Shown here: positions 7,396-15,123 of the stretch, piece after piece
How the letters are laid out: the number at the start of each line of letters is the position of its first letter
Position numbering within the stretch: the stretch's first letter is position 1
Assembly: GCA_964654135.1 (NCBI GenBank)
Contig: CAZZHV010000017.1
Span: 1 to 23,858, forward strand
Reading direction: 5' to 3'
DNA length: 23,858 nt
Origin: CAMLQK01 sp964654135
Lineage (GTDB): Bacteria; Patescibacteriota; Saccharimonadia; Saccharimonadales; UBA4665
Notes under the pieces: model-generated
The model's database searches: none
Told to the model about the DNA's origin: nothing
Seen by the model: the letters and a program-made list of their open reading frames with translations, nothing else
Position numbers and translations under genes: made by a program

Positions 7396-8514
7396 ATGAC
7401 AGAACTCATGAGTAACAGCCGCATTTCTTTTGAACCATTACTAGAAGAGGAGACGCCAAGTTCTGACGCTGATTTCGCACTTGGAGATACTGCACTTGTC
7501 GATTTAGCCTACGAAGTATTCCCAGAAGAGCAGGAAGATAGCCGCTATGAACATATTCGTGTCAGTGAAGATCTTATTTCGGACTATCTAAGGCGAATCA
7601 CGAAGGTACCGCTTCTAAACGCCGTAGAAGAAGTAGAGCTTTCAAAGGCGATCGAAGCAGGACTCTACGCCGAACATAAATTGTATACAGATGATACAAT
7701 CGACCCTTCACTCAGGGAGGAACTTTCTCAAATTCGACAAATTGGCGAAAGCGCTCAATACACTATGCTCACAAGTAACTTACGGCTTGTGGTTTCCATC
7801 GCGAAGCGTTATATCAGCAGAAACGGTACCGGGCTGGAATTTAGTGAACTCATCCAGGAAGGAAATTTTGGCTTGCACCGCGCTGTCGAAAAATTTGACT
7901 ACAAGCGAGGTCTCAAATTTTCAACCTATGCAACGTGGTGGATTCGTCAGTCGATTACGAGAGCTATGTCTGATCAGGCACGTACTATTCGATTGCCAGT
8001 TCATATCGGAGAGGCCGTAAATCGCATTCGTCGCACGACAGAAGATTTGCAAAAAACAGGCGTAGAGGCAACCGATGAAGCAGTTGGGATAGAGCTTGAT
8101 CTGTCGCCAGAAAAAGTACGCGAACTTCGCCTCGTCGCTCGCAATCCACTTTCGCTTCAGACGGAGATTGTCGAAGGAGGCAGTAGCAAGTCATCCGGCA
8201 ACTCAGAAACCACATTCGGTGATCTTATAGAGGATACAGACACACCTTCGCCTCAAGAAATCGTTGAGCAAAATGATATGCAGTCTACTGTACTGTACGG
8301 AATTCAGCGAAGCCTTAAAGAACGAGAACAGCTTATTATTATGTATCGCTATGGTTTTGACGGGCAGCCACCAGCAACTCTCGACCAAATTGGAAAAATG
8401 TTTGGAGTTACGCGAGAACGCATCCGCCAGATTGAAACTCGCGCAATGGAAAAACTTAGGAGAGACGAAAAACTTCAGCAACTGGCTGATTCCTACGCTA
8501 TAAAGAAGCTATAA
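7396..8514 (+). CDS. rpoD: primary RNA polymerase sigma factor (sigma70 family)
   Basis: This 372-residue sigma factor directs RNA polymerase to promoters. An acidic N-terminal stretch is followed by region 1.2 (DLISDYLRRITKVPLLNAVE), the region 2 core (FSELIQEGNFGLHRAVEKFD, then GLKFSTYATWWIRQ, the -10 recognition helix), region 3 (RLPVHIGEAVNRI) and the region 4 helix-turn-helix (TLDQIGKMFGVTRERIRQIE). Together these mark a primary-type sigma able to read TTGACA/TATAAT promoters, which matches the promoters seen across the window. An open frame extends upstream to TTG 7360, but that extension is hydrophobic and unlike sigma factors. ATG 7396 and ATG 7408 are both possible starts. polA follows about 40 bases downstream with its own -10 box. 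Confidence 0.93.
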   Translation: MTELMSNSRISFEPLLEEETPSSDADFALGDTALVDLAYEVFPEEQEDSRYEHIRVSEDLISDYLRRITKVPLLNAVEEVELSKAIEAGLYAEHKLYTDDTIDPSLREELSQIRQIGESAQYTMLTSNLRLVVSIAKRYISRNGTGLEFSELIQEGNFGLHRAVEKFDYKRGLKFSTYATWWIRQSITRAMSDQARTIRLPVHIGEAVNRIRRTTEDLQKTGVEATDEAVGIELDLSPEKVRELRLVARNPLSLQTEIVEGGSSKSSGNSETTFGDLIEDTDTPSPQEIVEQNDMQSTVLYGIQRSLKEREQLIIMYRYGFDGQPPATLDQIGKMFGVTRERIRQIETRAMEKLRRDEKLQQLADSYAIKKL

Positions 8515-8542
8515 TTAATGCCGCTATCTGTTCTTTCGCTGC

Positions 8543-8548
8543 TATACT
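8543..8548 (+). promoter_or_regulatory. extended -10 promoter of polA
   Basis: TGC followed by TATACT (extended -10) ends 6 bases before ATG 8555, so the predicted transcription start coincides with the start codon. No -35 match lies at normal spacing and there is no Shine-Dalgarno sequence. Confidence 0.55.
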
Positions 8549-8554
8549 GTATGC

Positions 8555-11116
8555 ATGAGTGAGCGACTAGTGATTATTGACGGTAAGTCCGTCTTCTACA
8601 GAGGGTATTACGCAATGCCCAACCTAACGACCAAAGACGGTACGCCGACTGGTGGAGTCTACGGATTCGCCACTATGGCGCTCGAAGTTATCAAGCGCCT
8701 GCAGCCAGATTATGTTTGCGTTGCTTGGGACAAAGCCAAAACGAACATCCGTTCGCGAACAGCGTTATATCCGGCATATAAGGGCAATCGCAAACCGCCG
8801 CCACCTGATTTTTACGAGCAGATCCCAATTTTGCACGACCTTCTTGAGGCTTTGGAGTGGCCACTCTACGAAGCCGACGACTACGAAGCCGACGACCTTA
8901 TGGGCGCGTTTGCCAAGCAGGCTGGCGAAAAGGGCATTGAGAGCTATCTTATTACCTCCGACCTCGATGTGCTGCAGCTCGTCAATAAACATACCCATAT
9001 CTATACGCTCAAAAAAGGCCTCAGCAATATCGAACTTTTTGATGTGTCTCATTTCGAAGAAAAATACGGTGTTTGCGCTGATCAGTGGATCGATGTTAAA
9101 GCTCTTAAGGGCGATTCCTCCGATAACATTCCAGGCGTAGCTGGCGTTGGCGAAAAGACGGCACTACAGCTCATTAAAGACTACAAAACGCTCGATAACG
9201 TCTACGAACATCTCAACGATCTCAAGCCGGCGCTTAAGACTAAGCTGGAAAACGACAAAGACATGGCCTACCTCAGCAAAAAACTTGTCACACTAATGGT
9301 TGATGCCCCTGTTTATATCGATCTTGATCAAGCTCGCCTTGAGGCAACCGTTACACCAGAATTCGTAGCTATGCTCCGCAAGCTCGAGTTCCGCAATCTG
9401 TTAAACAAAGTCGAAGTCGTTGCTCCTGAGGCAGTTGTGGCAGAAGAAACAGCGCAAGCAGTGCTTGGTCTCGTCGAAGAAGAAGTCGAAGCCGCAGAGG
9501 TCGTTCCCTTTGACATCGCAGCCTATGCTAATGATCAACTACGTGTTATCACGGCAAATCCCGATGGGGATATCCTGTGGATAAGTGCAAAAGAGGGCCA
9601 GGTCTCCAGCCTCCCTGTAGCGGATATCACAAAAGAAATCGTTGAACAGCTCAGTACTGGCCCAATTATGGGGCATGACCTTAAGACAACGCTTCGCATT
9701 TTGCTGCAGCAGGGCATTGAATGGCCAGGAAAAATTGGTCACGATACTCGTATTAGCGCGTATCTTTTAAATTCGCTTATTCGCTCAAAAGCGCTTGCAG
9801 ATATTATTGAGCAGCCCGTCGATGAGACTAAGCCCGAGCAGGTGACGATGGCTATCTGGAAGGCATACGCCGACCAGCGCGCCGAGCTCGACGAAGTTCC
9901 GCAACTCGATAAGCTGGCCCAAGAAATTGAATTCCCGACTATCAAATTGTTGGCGTGTGTCGAGAGTCGCGGTATTTTACTCGACTCAGCGTACCTTAAC
10001 AAGATGAGCCAGGACTTTGAACAACAAATTCATACATTAGAGCAAGAGATTTACGAGCACTCTGGCCAAGAGTTTACCATTGGTTCTCCTCAGCAGCTGG
10101 CTATGATTTTGTTCGAAAAAATTGGCCTACCAACAAAAGGTATCAAAAAAGGCAAAACTGGTTACTCAACCGGTGCAAGCGAACTAGACAAGCTCCGTGC
10201 ACTCCATCCAATTATCGATCTTGTAACCAAGTGGCGAGAATATACCAAGCTCAAAAGCACATACATTGATGCGCTGCCAAAACTTGTCGACGACGAAGGC
10301 AGGCTTCACACTACTTACGCACTCGATGTTGCTGCAACAGGCCGACTCAGTTCTCATGACCCTAACTTGCAAAATATCCCAACTCGTACAGAGATGGGGC
10401 AGGCAATCCGCACGGCTTTCGTGCCGGCTCCCGGCAATGTATTTGTAAGTGCCGACTACTCGCAATTCGAATTACGCCTTGCGGCTGTTATGGCTGACGA
10501 CAAAAAACTTGTCGCCGACTTTAATGCCGAAATGGACATTCACGCAGTAACTGCTGCCGAAGTGTATGGCGTGTCTCTCGACCAAGTTACAAAAGACATG
10601 CGTCGTCATGCCAAAACAGTTAACTTCGGTGTCTTATACGGCATGAGCCCTCACGGTCTCAGCATTGCAACTGGTATGACACGCGACCAAGCCAAAGACT
10701 TTATCGAAAAGTACTTTGAGCTTCGTTCACCAATCCGACACTACATGGACAATATTGTTACGATGGCGCTTCAGGATGGCTACGTTGCAACACTTTTTGG
10801 CCGTCGCCGTCCAACTCCAGACCTTAAGTCGAGCAATTTTATCGCTCGTGAAGCAGCTAAACGCGCAGCTATCAATATGCCGATTCAGGGAACCGAAGCT
10901 GACCTCATGAAGCTCGCAATGCTCCGTGTCGAAGAAAAACTCGGTGATCTTGGTCAGCAGATTCTCCAAATCCACGACTCAATTCTTGTGGAATGCCCCA
11001 AGAAAAATGCCGACAAGGTTTCTGAAATTTTGCGTGATACCATGGAAAATATCCATAAGTTGCCAGTTAAGCTCGCTGTCGATGTCTCAAGCGGCAATAA
11101 CTGGGGTGAGCTATAA
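8555..11116 (+). CDS. polA: DNA polymerase I
   Basis: This 853-residue repair and replication polymerase has an N-terminal 5' nuclease domain (residues 1-290; FYRGYYAMP, YEADDYEADDLMG, LKGDSSDNIPGVAGVGEKTA). A middle domain (about 320-480) follows with the 3'-5' exonuclease shape. It lacks the expected DxE of motif I (here ANPDGDILWIS), though GHDLK and HDTRISAYLL remain, so proofreading is probably lost. The polymerase domain (about 490-853) carries motif A DYSQFELRLAA, motif B RRHAKTVNFGVLYG and motif C QIHDSILVE. Motif C is HDS instead of the usual HDE, but the metal-binding Asp is kept. Length is normal for the family. An intrinsic terminator follows at 11155-11191. Confidence 0.97.
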   Translation: MSERLVIIDGKSVFYRGYYAMPNLTTKDGTPTGGVYGFATMALEVIKRLQPDYVCVAWDKAKTNIRSRTALYPAYKGNRKPPPPDFYEQIPILHDLLEALEWPLYEADDYEADDLMGAFAKQAGEKGIESYLITSDLDVLQLVNKHTHIYTLKKGLSNIELFDVSHFEEKYGVCADQWIDVKALKGDSSDNIPGVAGVGEKTALQLIKDYKTLDNVYEHLNDLKPALKTKLENDKDMAYLSKKLVTLMVDAPVYIDLDQARLEATVTPEFVAMLRKLEFRNLLNKVEVVAPEAVVAEETAQAVLGLVEEEVEAAEVVPFDIAAYANDQLRVITANPDGDILWISAKEGQVSSLPVADITKEIVEQLSTGPIMGHDLKTTLRILLQQGIEWPGKIGHDTRISAYLLNSLIRSKALADIIEQPVDETKPEQVTMAIWKAYADQRAELDEVPQLDKLAQEIEFPTIKLLACVESRGILLDSAYLNKMSQDFEQQIHTLEQEIYEHSGQEFTIGSPQQLAMILFEKIGLPTKGIKKGKTGYSTGASELDKLRALHPIIDLVTKWREYTKLKSTYIDALPKLVDDEGRLHTTYALDVAATGRLSSHDPNLQNIPTRTEMGQAIRTAFVPAPGNVFVSADYSQFELRLAAVMADDKKLVADFNAEMDIHAVTAAEVYGVSLDQVTKDMRRHAKTVNFGVLYGMSPHGLSIATGMTRDQAKDFIEKYFELRSPIRHYMDNIVTMALQDGYVATLFGRRRPTPDLKSSNFIAREAAKRAAINMPIQGTEADLMKLAMLRVEEKLGDLGQQILQIHDSILVECPKKNADKVSEILRDTMENIHKLPVKLAVDVSSGNNWGEL

Positions 11117-11154
11117 ACGCATCAACGTTAGATCTGCTAACATACATAGCACTT

Positions 11155-11191
11155 AAATCAGCACTCGTCTCTGGCGGGTGCTGATTTTTTT
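11155..11191 (+). terminator. intrinsic terminator after polA
   Basis: AAATCAGCAC (11155-11164) pairs perfectly with GTGCTGATTT (11178-11187), and the U-tract runs 11184-11191. It lies 39 bases after the polA stop. Confidence 0.85.
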
Positions 11192-11212
11192 CTGTAAAAC
11201 GATGCATGGCCA

Positions 11213-11237
11213 TGGGGCGCATACCTCGTGCGCCCCA
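11213..11237. repeat. GC-rich hairpin between polA terminator and padR
   Basis: TGGGGCGCA (11213-11221) and TGCGCCCCA (11229-11237) form a perfect 9-base inverted repeat with a 7-base loop and no T-tract. A palindrome CATGGCCATG (11205-11214) abuts it. The role is unknown; it could insulate the padR promoter or belong to a small RNA. Confidence 0.5.
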
Positions 11238-11261
11238 GATCACACGTTGACTATATCCTAA

Positions 11262-11297
11262 ATATATAGTACCTTGTTATAGAAAGGTACTATATAT
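11262..11297 (+). promoter_or_regulatory. 12-base inverted repeat over the padR start, candidate PadR operator
   Basis: ATATATAGTACC (11262-11273) and GGTACTATATAT (11286-11297) are perfect inverted copies separated by 12 bases. The right arm covers the ATG at 11296 and the last bases of the AGAAAGG ribosome binding site. TTGACT (11247-11252) lies just upstream. PadR-family dimers commonly bind such palindromes at their own promoters, so autoregulation is the natural reading. An RNA hairpin occluding the start is the alternative. Confidence 0.6.
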
Positions 11298-11622
11298 GAA
11301 TACTGTAGCGGATAAATTTGCACCACTCAGGAAAGGTCTCCTCGAATTTGTGGTACTCAAGATAATAGCCACCGACAAAGTCTACGCGGCTGAGATCATG
11401 CAGCGTTTGGACCAAACAGATTTTGCAGCAGGTGAAGGTACACTCTATCCGTTGCTGAGCCGCCTCCGTAGAGAGGCGCTCGTTGACTACGAGTGGGTAG
11501 AGTCCGAATCCGGCCCACCGCGTAAATACTACCGACTAACAGATACGGGAAGGGCACAGCTCACCGCATTAGAAACATACTGGAAACAACTTAACCAAAC
11601 GCTCGAAGGAATAGGGGCATAG
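11296..11622 (+). CDS. PadR-family transcriptional regulator
   Basis: This 108-residue winged-helix repressor begins RKGLLEFVVLKIIATDKVYA and carries EGTLYPLLSRLRREALVDYEW (the recognition helix and wing region), then ESGPPRKYYRLTDTGRAQL, the signature of small PadR proteins. It would bind as a dimer to palindromic DNA, probably the perfect repeat that overlaps its own start codon. AAAGG lies 8 bases before the ATG. The PspC-domain gene begins two bases after its stop. PadR next to a PspC/DUF1700-type membrane gene is a recurring pair in Gram-positive bacteria linked to envelope stress, so the PspC gene is its likely target. Confidence 0.9.
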   Translation: MNTVADKFAPLRKGLLEFVVLKIIATDKVYAAEIMQRLDQTDFAAGEGTLYPLLSRLRREALVDYEWVESESGPPRKYYRLTDTGRAQLTALETYWKQLNQTLEGIGA

Positions 11623-11624
11623 TC

Positions 11625-12743
11625 ATGCAAAAAGTAACAAGTGTAAATCTCAACGGCAATGTTTACCAACTAGAAGAAGACGCCTATCAGGCACTGCAAG
11701 TGTACCTGGAGCAGGCTCACAAAAAATTAGCCGACAATCCAGATAAAGCCGAAATCATGCAGGACTTTGAGCAAGCAATCGCCGAGAAATGTGAACAGCT
11801 TGTCCATAAGCACAAAAACGTTGTATCAGATGCAGAAATGAAGAAAATCATCGCTGCTATGGGCCCCGTTCAGGAAGAAGCTGATGCTAAACAAGATGCC
11901 AATACCTCTGGCCCTGAACCTGATGCTCCAAAACGTATCTATACCCTTAAAGAGGGCGCTGTTTTGGGTGGTGTCTGTAATGGTCTAGCTGCGTACTTTA
12001 ACATCGATGTTACCATTATGCGCTTATTATTCGTAGTCTTAGCCTTTGCAACGAGTGGTTTCTGGATACTTATTTACTTCATCGCTATGCTTGTTATCCC
12101 CGAAGCTAAGACACCTGAGCAAAAAGCCGAACTACGTGGTGAACGCTTTACCGCAACAGATGTGCTGGATCGCGCAAAAAAAAAGTACGCAGAAGTAAGT
12201 AATCAAGATCACTGGAAGAAAGTCCGTGATGCTACGCCGGCATTAAGTGATGCAGGCGCCACCGTTCTCAAGATTATGCGTGTTTTAGCGGTTATTGCTC
12301 TGGTATTCGTTGCAATGTTTATGGTTGCCGTAACGGCCGCCTGGGTGATGGCGATGTGGTCAGTTGTCTCAGGCAGCGTGCAAATGCAAGATCAGCTTAG
12401 TACGATATCACATCTTGCTGTCGCTGGTGGCATCACGGCCGCCTATGCGCTCTATGCGCTACCTTCAATTTTGATTATCTTTGTGCTCAAACGTTTCGCG
12501 GCAGCTCAGTCTATTGCTGGCTCAAGCATTGTGCGCCTCTTTGCAGTTGCAGCTAGTCTCTGGGCGGTTGCACTTGTCAGCCTTATCTGTATTCTGACTA
12601 TTAACGCCGGTCGGGTGCGCGACTACCAACAAACGCACGGTTATCTGTACTTTAACAGCCACAAAACGCAGCGCTTGTGTGTAAATAGTGATATCTGTAC
12701 CTTCGGTGAGAGTGGTAGGACCACTCGCGAAGAGCGCTATTGA
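11625..12743 (+). CDS. PspC-domain membrane protein
   Basis: This 372-residue protein starts with a soluble helical part (1-105, rich in Glu, Lys and Gln). A PspC domain follows (about 107-162: KRIYTLKEGAVLGGVCNGLA, then a hydrophobic helix ending MLVIPEAK). A linker leads to three further membrane helices (about 220-250, 265-290 and 305-330) and a polar tail with two cysteines. PspC domains sit in the inner membrane and take part in envelope-stress sensing. It is co-transcribed with padR. AAGGAATAGGGG spans the gene boundary and can act as the ribosome binding site. The last codon overlaps the -35 box of the next gene. Confidence 0.85.
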   Translation: MQKVTSVNLNGNVYQLEEDAYQALQVYLEQAHKKLADNPDKAEIMQDFEQAIAEKCEQLVHKHKNVVSDAEMKKIIAAMGPVQEEADAKQDANTSGPEPDAPKRIYTLKEGAVLGGVCNGLAAYFNIDVTIMRLLFVVLAFATSGFWILIYFIAMLVIPEAKTPEQKAELRGERFTATDVLDRAKKKYAEVSNQDHWKKVRDATPALSDAGATVLKIMRVLAVIALVFVAMFMVAVTAAWVMAMWSVVSGSVQMQDQLSTISHLAVAGGITAAYALYALPSILIIFVLKRFAAAQSIAGSSIVRLFAVAASLWAVALVSLICILTINAGRVRDYQQTHGYLYFNSHKTQRLCVNSDICTFGESGRTTREERY

Positions 12744-12768
12744 AAAAACAAGCGTAATGTGGTATGAT
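12740..12768 (+). promoter_or_regulatory. promoter of the anchored exported protein gene
   Basis: TTGAAA (12740-12745), a 17-base spacer and TATGAT (12763-12768) form a good sigma70 promoter. The -35 contains the stop codon of the PspC gene. Confidence 0.6.
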
Positions 12769-12795
12769 TACAATTGAATTGAGAGAGTAATCATA
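12763..12795 (+). repeat. 9-base inverted repeat over -10 and ribosome binding region
   Basis: TATGATTAC (12763-12771) and GTAATCATA (12787-12795) are perfect inverted copies around a 15-base loop. The left arm contains the -10 box and the right arm ends one base before the ATG at 12797. It could be an operator or a leader hairpin. Confidence 0.5.
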
Positions 12796-12796
12796 T

Positions 12797-13348
12797 ATGA
12801 AATATTTCTTCGGATTTTTAGCTAGTATCGGTTTGATCGTTTTTGTGTTCATCCTGATCATTCGTGGTTTTAGCGGCGGCAGTTCAAAAAAGAACGTTCC
12901 AGCTCCACTAACAGACTACACAAACACCAGCGTTCAGATGCAGTACACTATCGACGGTCAGATTAATGCTGATCAGGAGCACGAAGCACTGCGCATTACT
13001 GTTGACCAGAACGAATCAAAAATTGAAGTTCTTCGCGGCTACACTCCTGCAGTTGCTGACACCAAGACCTACGCAAGTAACTCAGACGCATATGGTGCAT
13101 TCCTTCGCGCTCTCGACGTCGCAGGTTACACCAAGGGTAACTCTGACAGCAGCAAAAAGGACGAACGTGGTTTCTGTCCAAACGGCTTCCGCTACAGCTT
13201 TGATATTATTGATGGCTCTAGCACCAAGCAGCACTACTGGGGAACCTCATGTGGTGGTGGTACTTCAAAAGGTAACATCAACACTATTCGTAATCTCTTC
13301 CAGCAGCAAATTCCCGACTACGGAAGCGGCGAACTTACTGTAAACTAA
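12797..13348 (+). CDS. membrane-anchored exported protein of unknown function
   Basis: This 183-residue protein has an N-terminal membrane segment (residues 3-23, FFGFLASIGLIVFVFILIIRG) with no lipobox, then an exported domain of about 150 residues rich in Ser, Thr, Asn and Gly. Two cysteines (in RGFCPNGF and GTSCGGG) could form a disulfide outside the membrane. I do not recognise a named family, although short anchored proteins of this kind are common in Saccharibacteria-like genomes. It has its own promoter and a weak GAGAGAG ribosome binding site about 10 bases upstream. Confidence 0.75.
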   Translation: MKYFFGFLASIGLIVFVFILIIRGFSGGSSKKNVPAPLTDYTNTSVQMQYTIDGQINADQEHEALRITVDQNESKIEVLRGYTPAVADTKTYASNSDAYGAFLRALDVAGYTKGNSDSSKKDERGFCPNGFRYSFDIIDGSSTKQHYWGTSCGGGTSKGNINTIRNLFQQQIPDYGSGELTVN

Positions 13349-13352
13349 GAGG

Positions 13353-13940
13353 GTGATTACAGCTCTTATCTTTGATTATTTTGGCGTTATAAGGCTGACC
13401 GGTCTCCGGTCGGCCTTTATTTCACTTGGGGGTGATCTTTCCAAGGACGAAGCTTTTGTAACAGATGTAACGACTGCGGCTAACTACGGCTTTATCCATG
13501 ACGCCGATGAACAGCTTGCTGCACATTTAGGTGTCGATGTAGAGACTTGGCAAAAAGCCATGGCAGGTAGCAATGGCAACGATCCTGTGCTTCTCAAATT
13601 TATTAATGAGGTGCACCAGGCGGGCACGTATAAAACAGGTCTCTTGAGCAACGCTGGTAGCCAAGCTCTCAAGGATTACTTTGAGCCGGGCGAATTAGAA
13701 ACACTCTTTGATGCTACCCTCGTATCTGGTGATACTGGCTATGTTAAGCCCGAAGCGGCGTTCTATCGCATGATGGCCGATAAGTTGGGTGTGGACCCAT
13801 CAGCGTGCGTTATGATCGATGACCGCGAAGAATTCTGCAAAGGTGCAGAATACATTGGCATGCGGTTCATACAGTACAAAAACTACCAGCAGTTTAGGGA
13901 AGACCTCGACGCGTTGGTGACTAGCCAATCCGCAAAATAA
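13353..13940 (+). CDS. HAD-superfamily hydrolase, subfamily IA
   Basis: This 195-residue predicted phosphatase has the four HAD motifs: I, FDYFGVI (nucleophile Asp8), in which the second Asp of the usual DxD is Phe; II, GLLSNAG; III, Lys in YVKPEAAFY; IV, MIDDREEF. The YFGVI form of motif I is common in FCP1-like or YihX-like members. Substrate is unknown. The start is taken as GTG 13353, four bases after the previous stop, because motif I lies directly behind it. A strong terminator-like hairpin falls at 13391-13417 inside codons 13-22. The 3' end overlaps the convergent DUF721-like gene by 20 bases. Confidence 0.85.
   Translation: MITALIFDYFGVIRLTGLRSAFISLGGDLSKDEAFVTDVTTAANYGFIHDADEQLAAHLGVDVETWQKAMAGSNGNDPVLLKFINEVHQAGTYKTGLLSNAGSQALKDYFEPGELETLFDATLVSGDTGYVKPEAAFYRMMADKLGVDPSACVMIDDREEFCKGAEYIGMRFIQYKNYQQFREDLDALVTSQSAK
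13391..13420 (+). terminator. terminator-like hairpin inside the HAD gene
   Basis: AAGGC-T-GACCGG (13391-13402) pairs with CCGGTC-G-GCCTT (13406-13417), giving 12 pairs including one G-T wobble around a 3-base loop, followed by TATTTC. It lies about 45 bases downstream of the previous gene and inside coding sequence. Confidence 0.45.
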
Positions 13941-14157
13941 GCTTTTTATTGGTGCCGCTGGCTTCTTGAAGCTGCGTAATTCTTAGGCGTAGCATATTGG
14001 CGAGCGAGGCACTTTTTACGGTAATAACGAGGCTCTCGCCCTGAAGCGCAACCGTTGAGCCGGCGTGAAATTGCTCGTCGATATACTGCTTAACCCGCTT
14101 AATCTCATCGGGTTCTTGTGGCATGCGTTTGCCGAGCAAATCACTAATACTATCCAT
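13921..14157 (-). CDS. short DciA/DUF721-like protein
   Basis: This 78-residue protein contains STVALQGESLVITVKSASLANMLRLRITQLQE, resembling the compact nucleic-acid-binding DUF721 (DciA) fold, whose members load the replicative helicase in many bacteria. The assignment is from pattern only. I prefer ATG 14157 over the in-frame ATG 14175 because a TATACT box (14167-14172) would place the transcript start just before 14157. It is divergent from mutM with only 38 bases between start codons and is convergent with, and overlaps, the HAD gene. Confidence 0.6.
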   Translation of the reverse strand: MDSISDLLGKRMPQEPDEIKRVKQYIDEQFHAGSTVALQGESLVITVKSASLANMLRLRITQLQEASGTNKKLILRIG

Positions 14158-14166
14158 ATCTACTCT

Positions 14167-14172
14167 AGTATA
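14167..14172 (-). promoter_or_regulatory. -10 box of the DUF721-like gene
   Basis: On the minus strand TATACT ends 9 bases before the ATG at 14157. It is back to back with the mutM -10 box, 11 bases away. Confidence 0.45.
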
Positions 14173-14183
14173 CAAGGGTGGGG

Positions 14184-14189
14184 TACAAT
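14184..14189 (+). promoter_or_regulatory. -10 box of mutM
   Basis: TACAAT ends 6 bases before ATG 14196, so transcription would start at the start codon itself. No Shine-Dalgarno or clear -35 is visible. Confidence 0.5.
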
Positions 14190-14195
14190 AGGGCT

Positions 14196-15080
14196 ATGCC
14201 CGAGCTCCCCGAAGTCGAAACTGTCCGCATAGGTTTGCAGAGCTTTTTGCCTGGCAAAGTAGTCAAATCAGTTAACCACGACTGGCCAAAGAGCTTTCCG
14301 AACGCACCTGCAGATGTCCAGAATTTTCTTATAGGTGCGGTAGTAGAGCACGTTAAGCGCCGCGCCAAGGTGCTTATGATCGAACTGAACACAAAATATA
14401 CGCTTGTTATTCATCTTAAAATGACAGGCCAATTAGTATATCGTGGCGAAGGCGAACGTTTTGGCGCAGGCCATCCAACCGATAGTCTGATACACGATCT
14501 ACCAGATAAGAGCACTCATGTACAATTTGAGTTCACAGACGGCAGCCATCTGTTTTTTAACGACCAACGTAAGTTTGGTTGGGTGCGCTTGATGCCAACA
14601 GCCGAAGTGCCACACCTCGATTTTTTTCTCAAAGTTGGGCCTGAGCCGCTGAGCCATGACTTTACGGATCAAGATTTTATGCAACGTCTTTTGCGCCGCA
14701 AAAACAGCAACATCAAAGCTGTGCTTTTGGACCAAACGGTCATTGCTGGAGTCGGTAATATCTATGCCGATGAGAGCCTGTGGGGCGCCAAAATCCATCC
14801 CAGTACGCTCGTGCGAGATATACCCGAAGCCAAGCTCAAAAAACTCTACAAAGAACTTCGAGACGTCTTAGCCTTAGCCATCGAAAAAGGTGGATCAACA
14901 GATAAAAATTACGTAAACGCCGAGGGTAAAAAAGGCAGCTATATGAGCTTTGCCCGGGTTTTCCGACGCGAAGGCAAGCCATGCCCACGCTGCGGCACTA
15001 CTATCATAAAAACACGCGTTGCTGGTCGCGGAACACATACCTGTCCGCACTGCCAGCCAGAACCATACATTGACAAATAA
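14196..15080 (+). CDS. mutM: formamidopyrimidine-DNA glycosylase
   Basis: This 294-residue base-excision repair enzyme removes 8-oxoguanine and other oxidised purines and nicks the abasic site. The N-terminus PELPEVETVR provides the catalytic Pro2 and Glu3, which fixes the start at ATG 14196. An upstream in-frame GTG at 14178 would bury Pro2 and must be wrong. The catalytic lysine lies in HVKRRAKVLMIEL, with HLKMTGQL, the helix-two-turn-helix motif GVGNIYADESLW, and a C-terminal zinc finger CPRC-x16-CPHC. Length is normal. The start codon directly follows a TACAAT box. Confidence 0.97.
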   Translation: MPELPEVETVRIGLQSFLPGKVVKSVNHDWPKSFPNAPADVQNFLIGAVVEHVKRRAKVLMIELNTKYTLVIHLKMTGQLVYRGEGERFGAGHPTDSLIHDLPDKSTHVQFEFTDGSHLFFNDQRKFGWVRLMPTAEVPHLDFFLKVGPEPLSHDFTDQDFMQRLLRRKNSNIKAVLLDQTVIAGVGNIYADESLWGAKIHPSTLVRDIPEAKLKKLYKELRDVLALAIEKGGSTDKNYVNAEGKKGSYMSFARVFRREGKPCPRCGTTIIKTRVAGRGTHTCPHCQPEPYIDK

Positions 15081-15118
15081 GCAATAAAATGCTAATGTTT
15101 TACTATAGACAGTAAAAC
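15070..15118 (+). promoter_or_regulatory. control region of the kinase-fold gene with 8-base inverted repeat
   Basis: TTGACA (15070-15075) lies in the end of mutM, with TAATGT (15093-15098) 17 bases later. A perfect inverted repeat GTTTTACT (15097-15104) / AGTAAAAC (15111-15118) follows, containing an alternative -10 TATAGA (15104-15109). Which -10 is used is unclear. The repeat looks like an operator. Confidence 0.4.
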
Positions 15119-15123
15119 AAAAA

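Noticed and set aside
14178..14195. Upstream GTG start for mutM
   Set aside because: Fpg needs Pro2 at its N-terminus, which only ATG 14196 provides.
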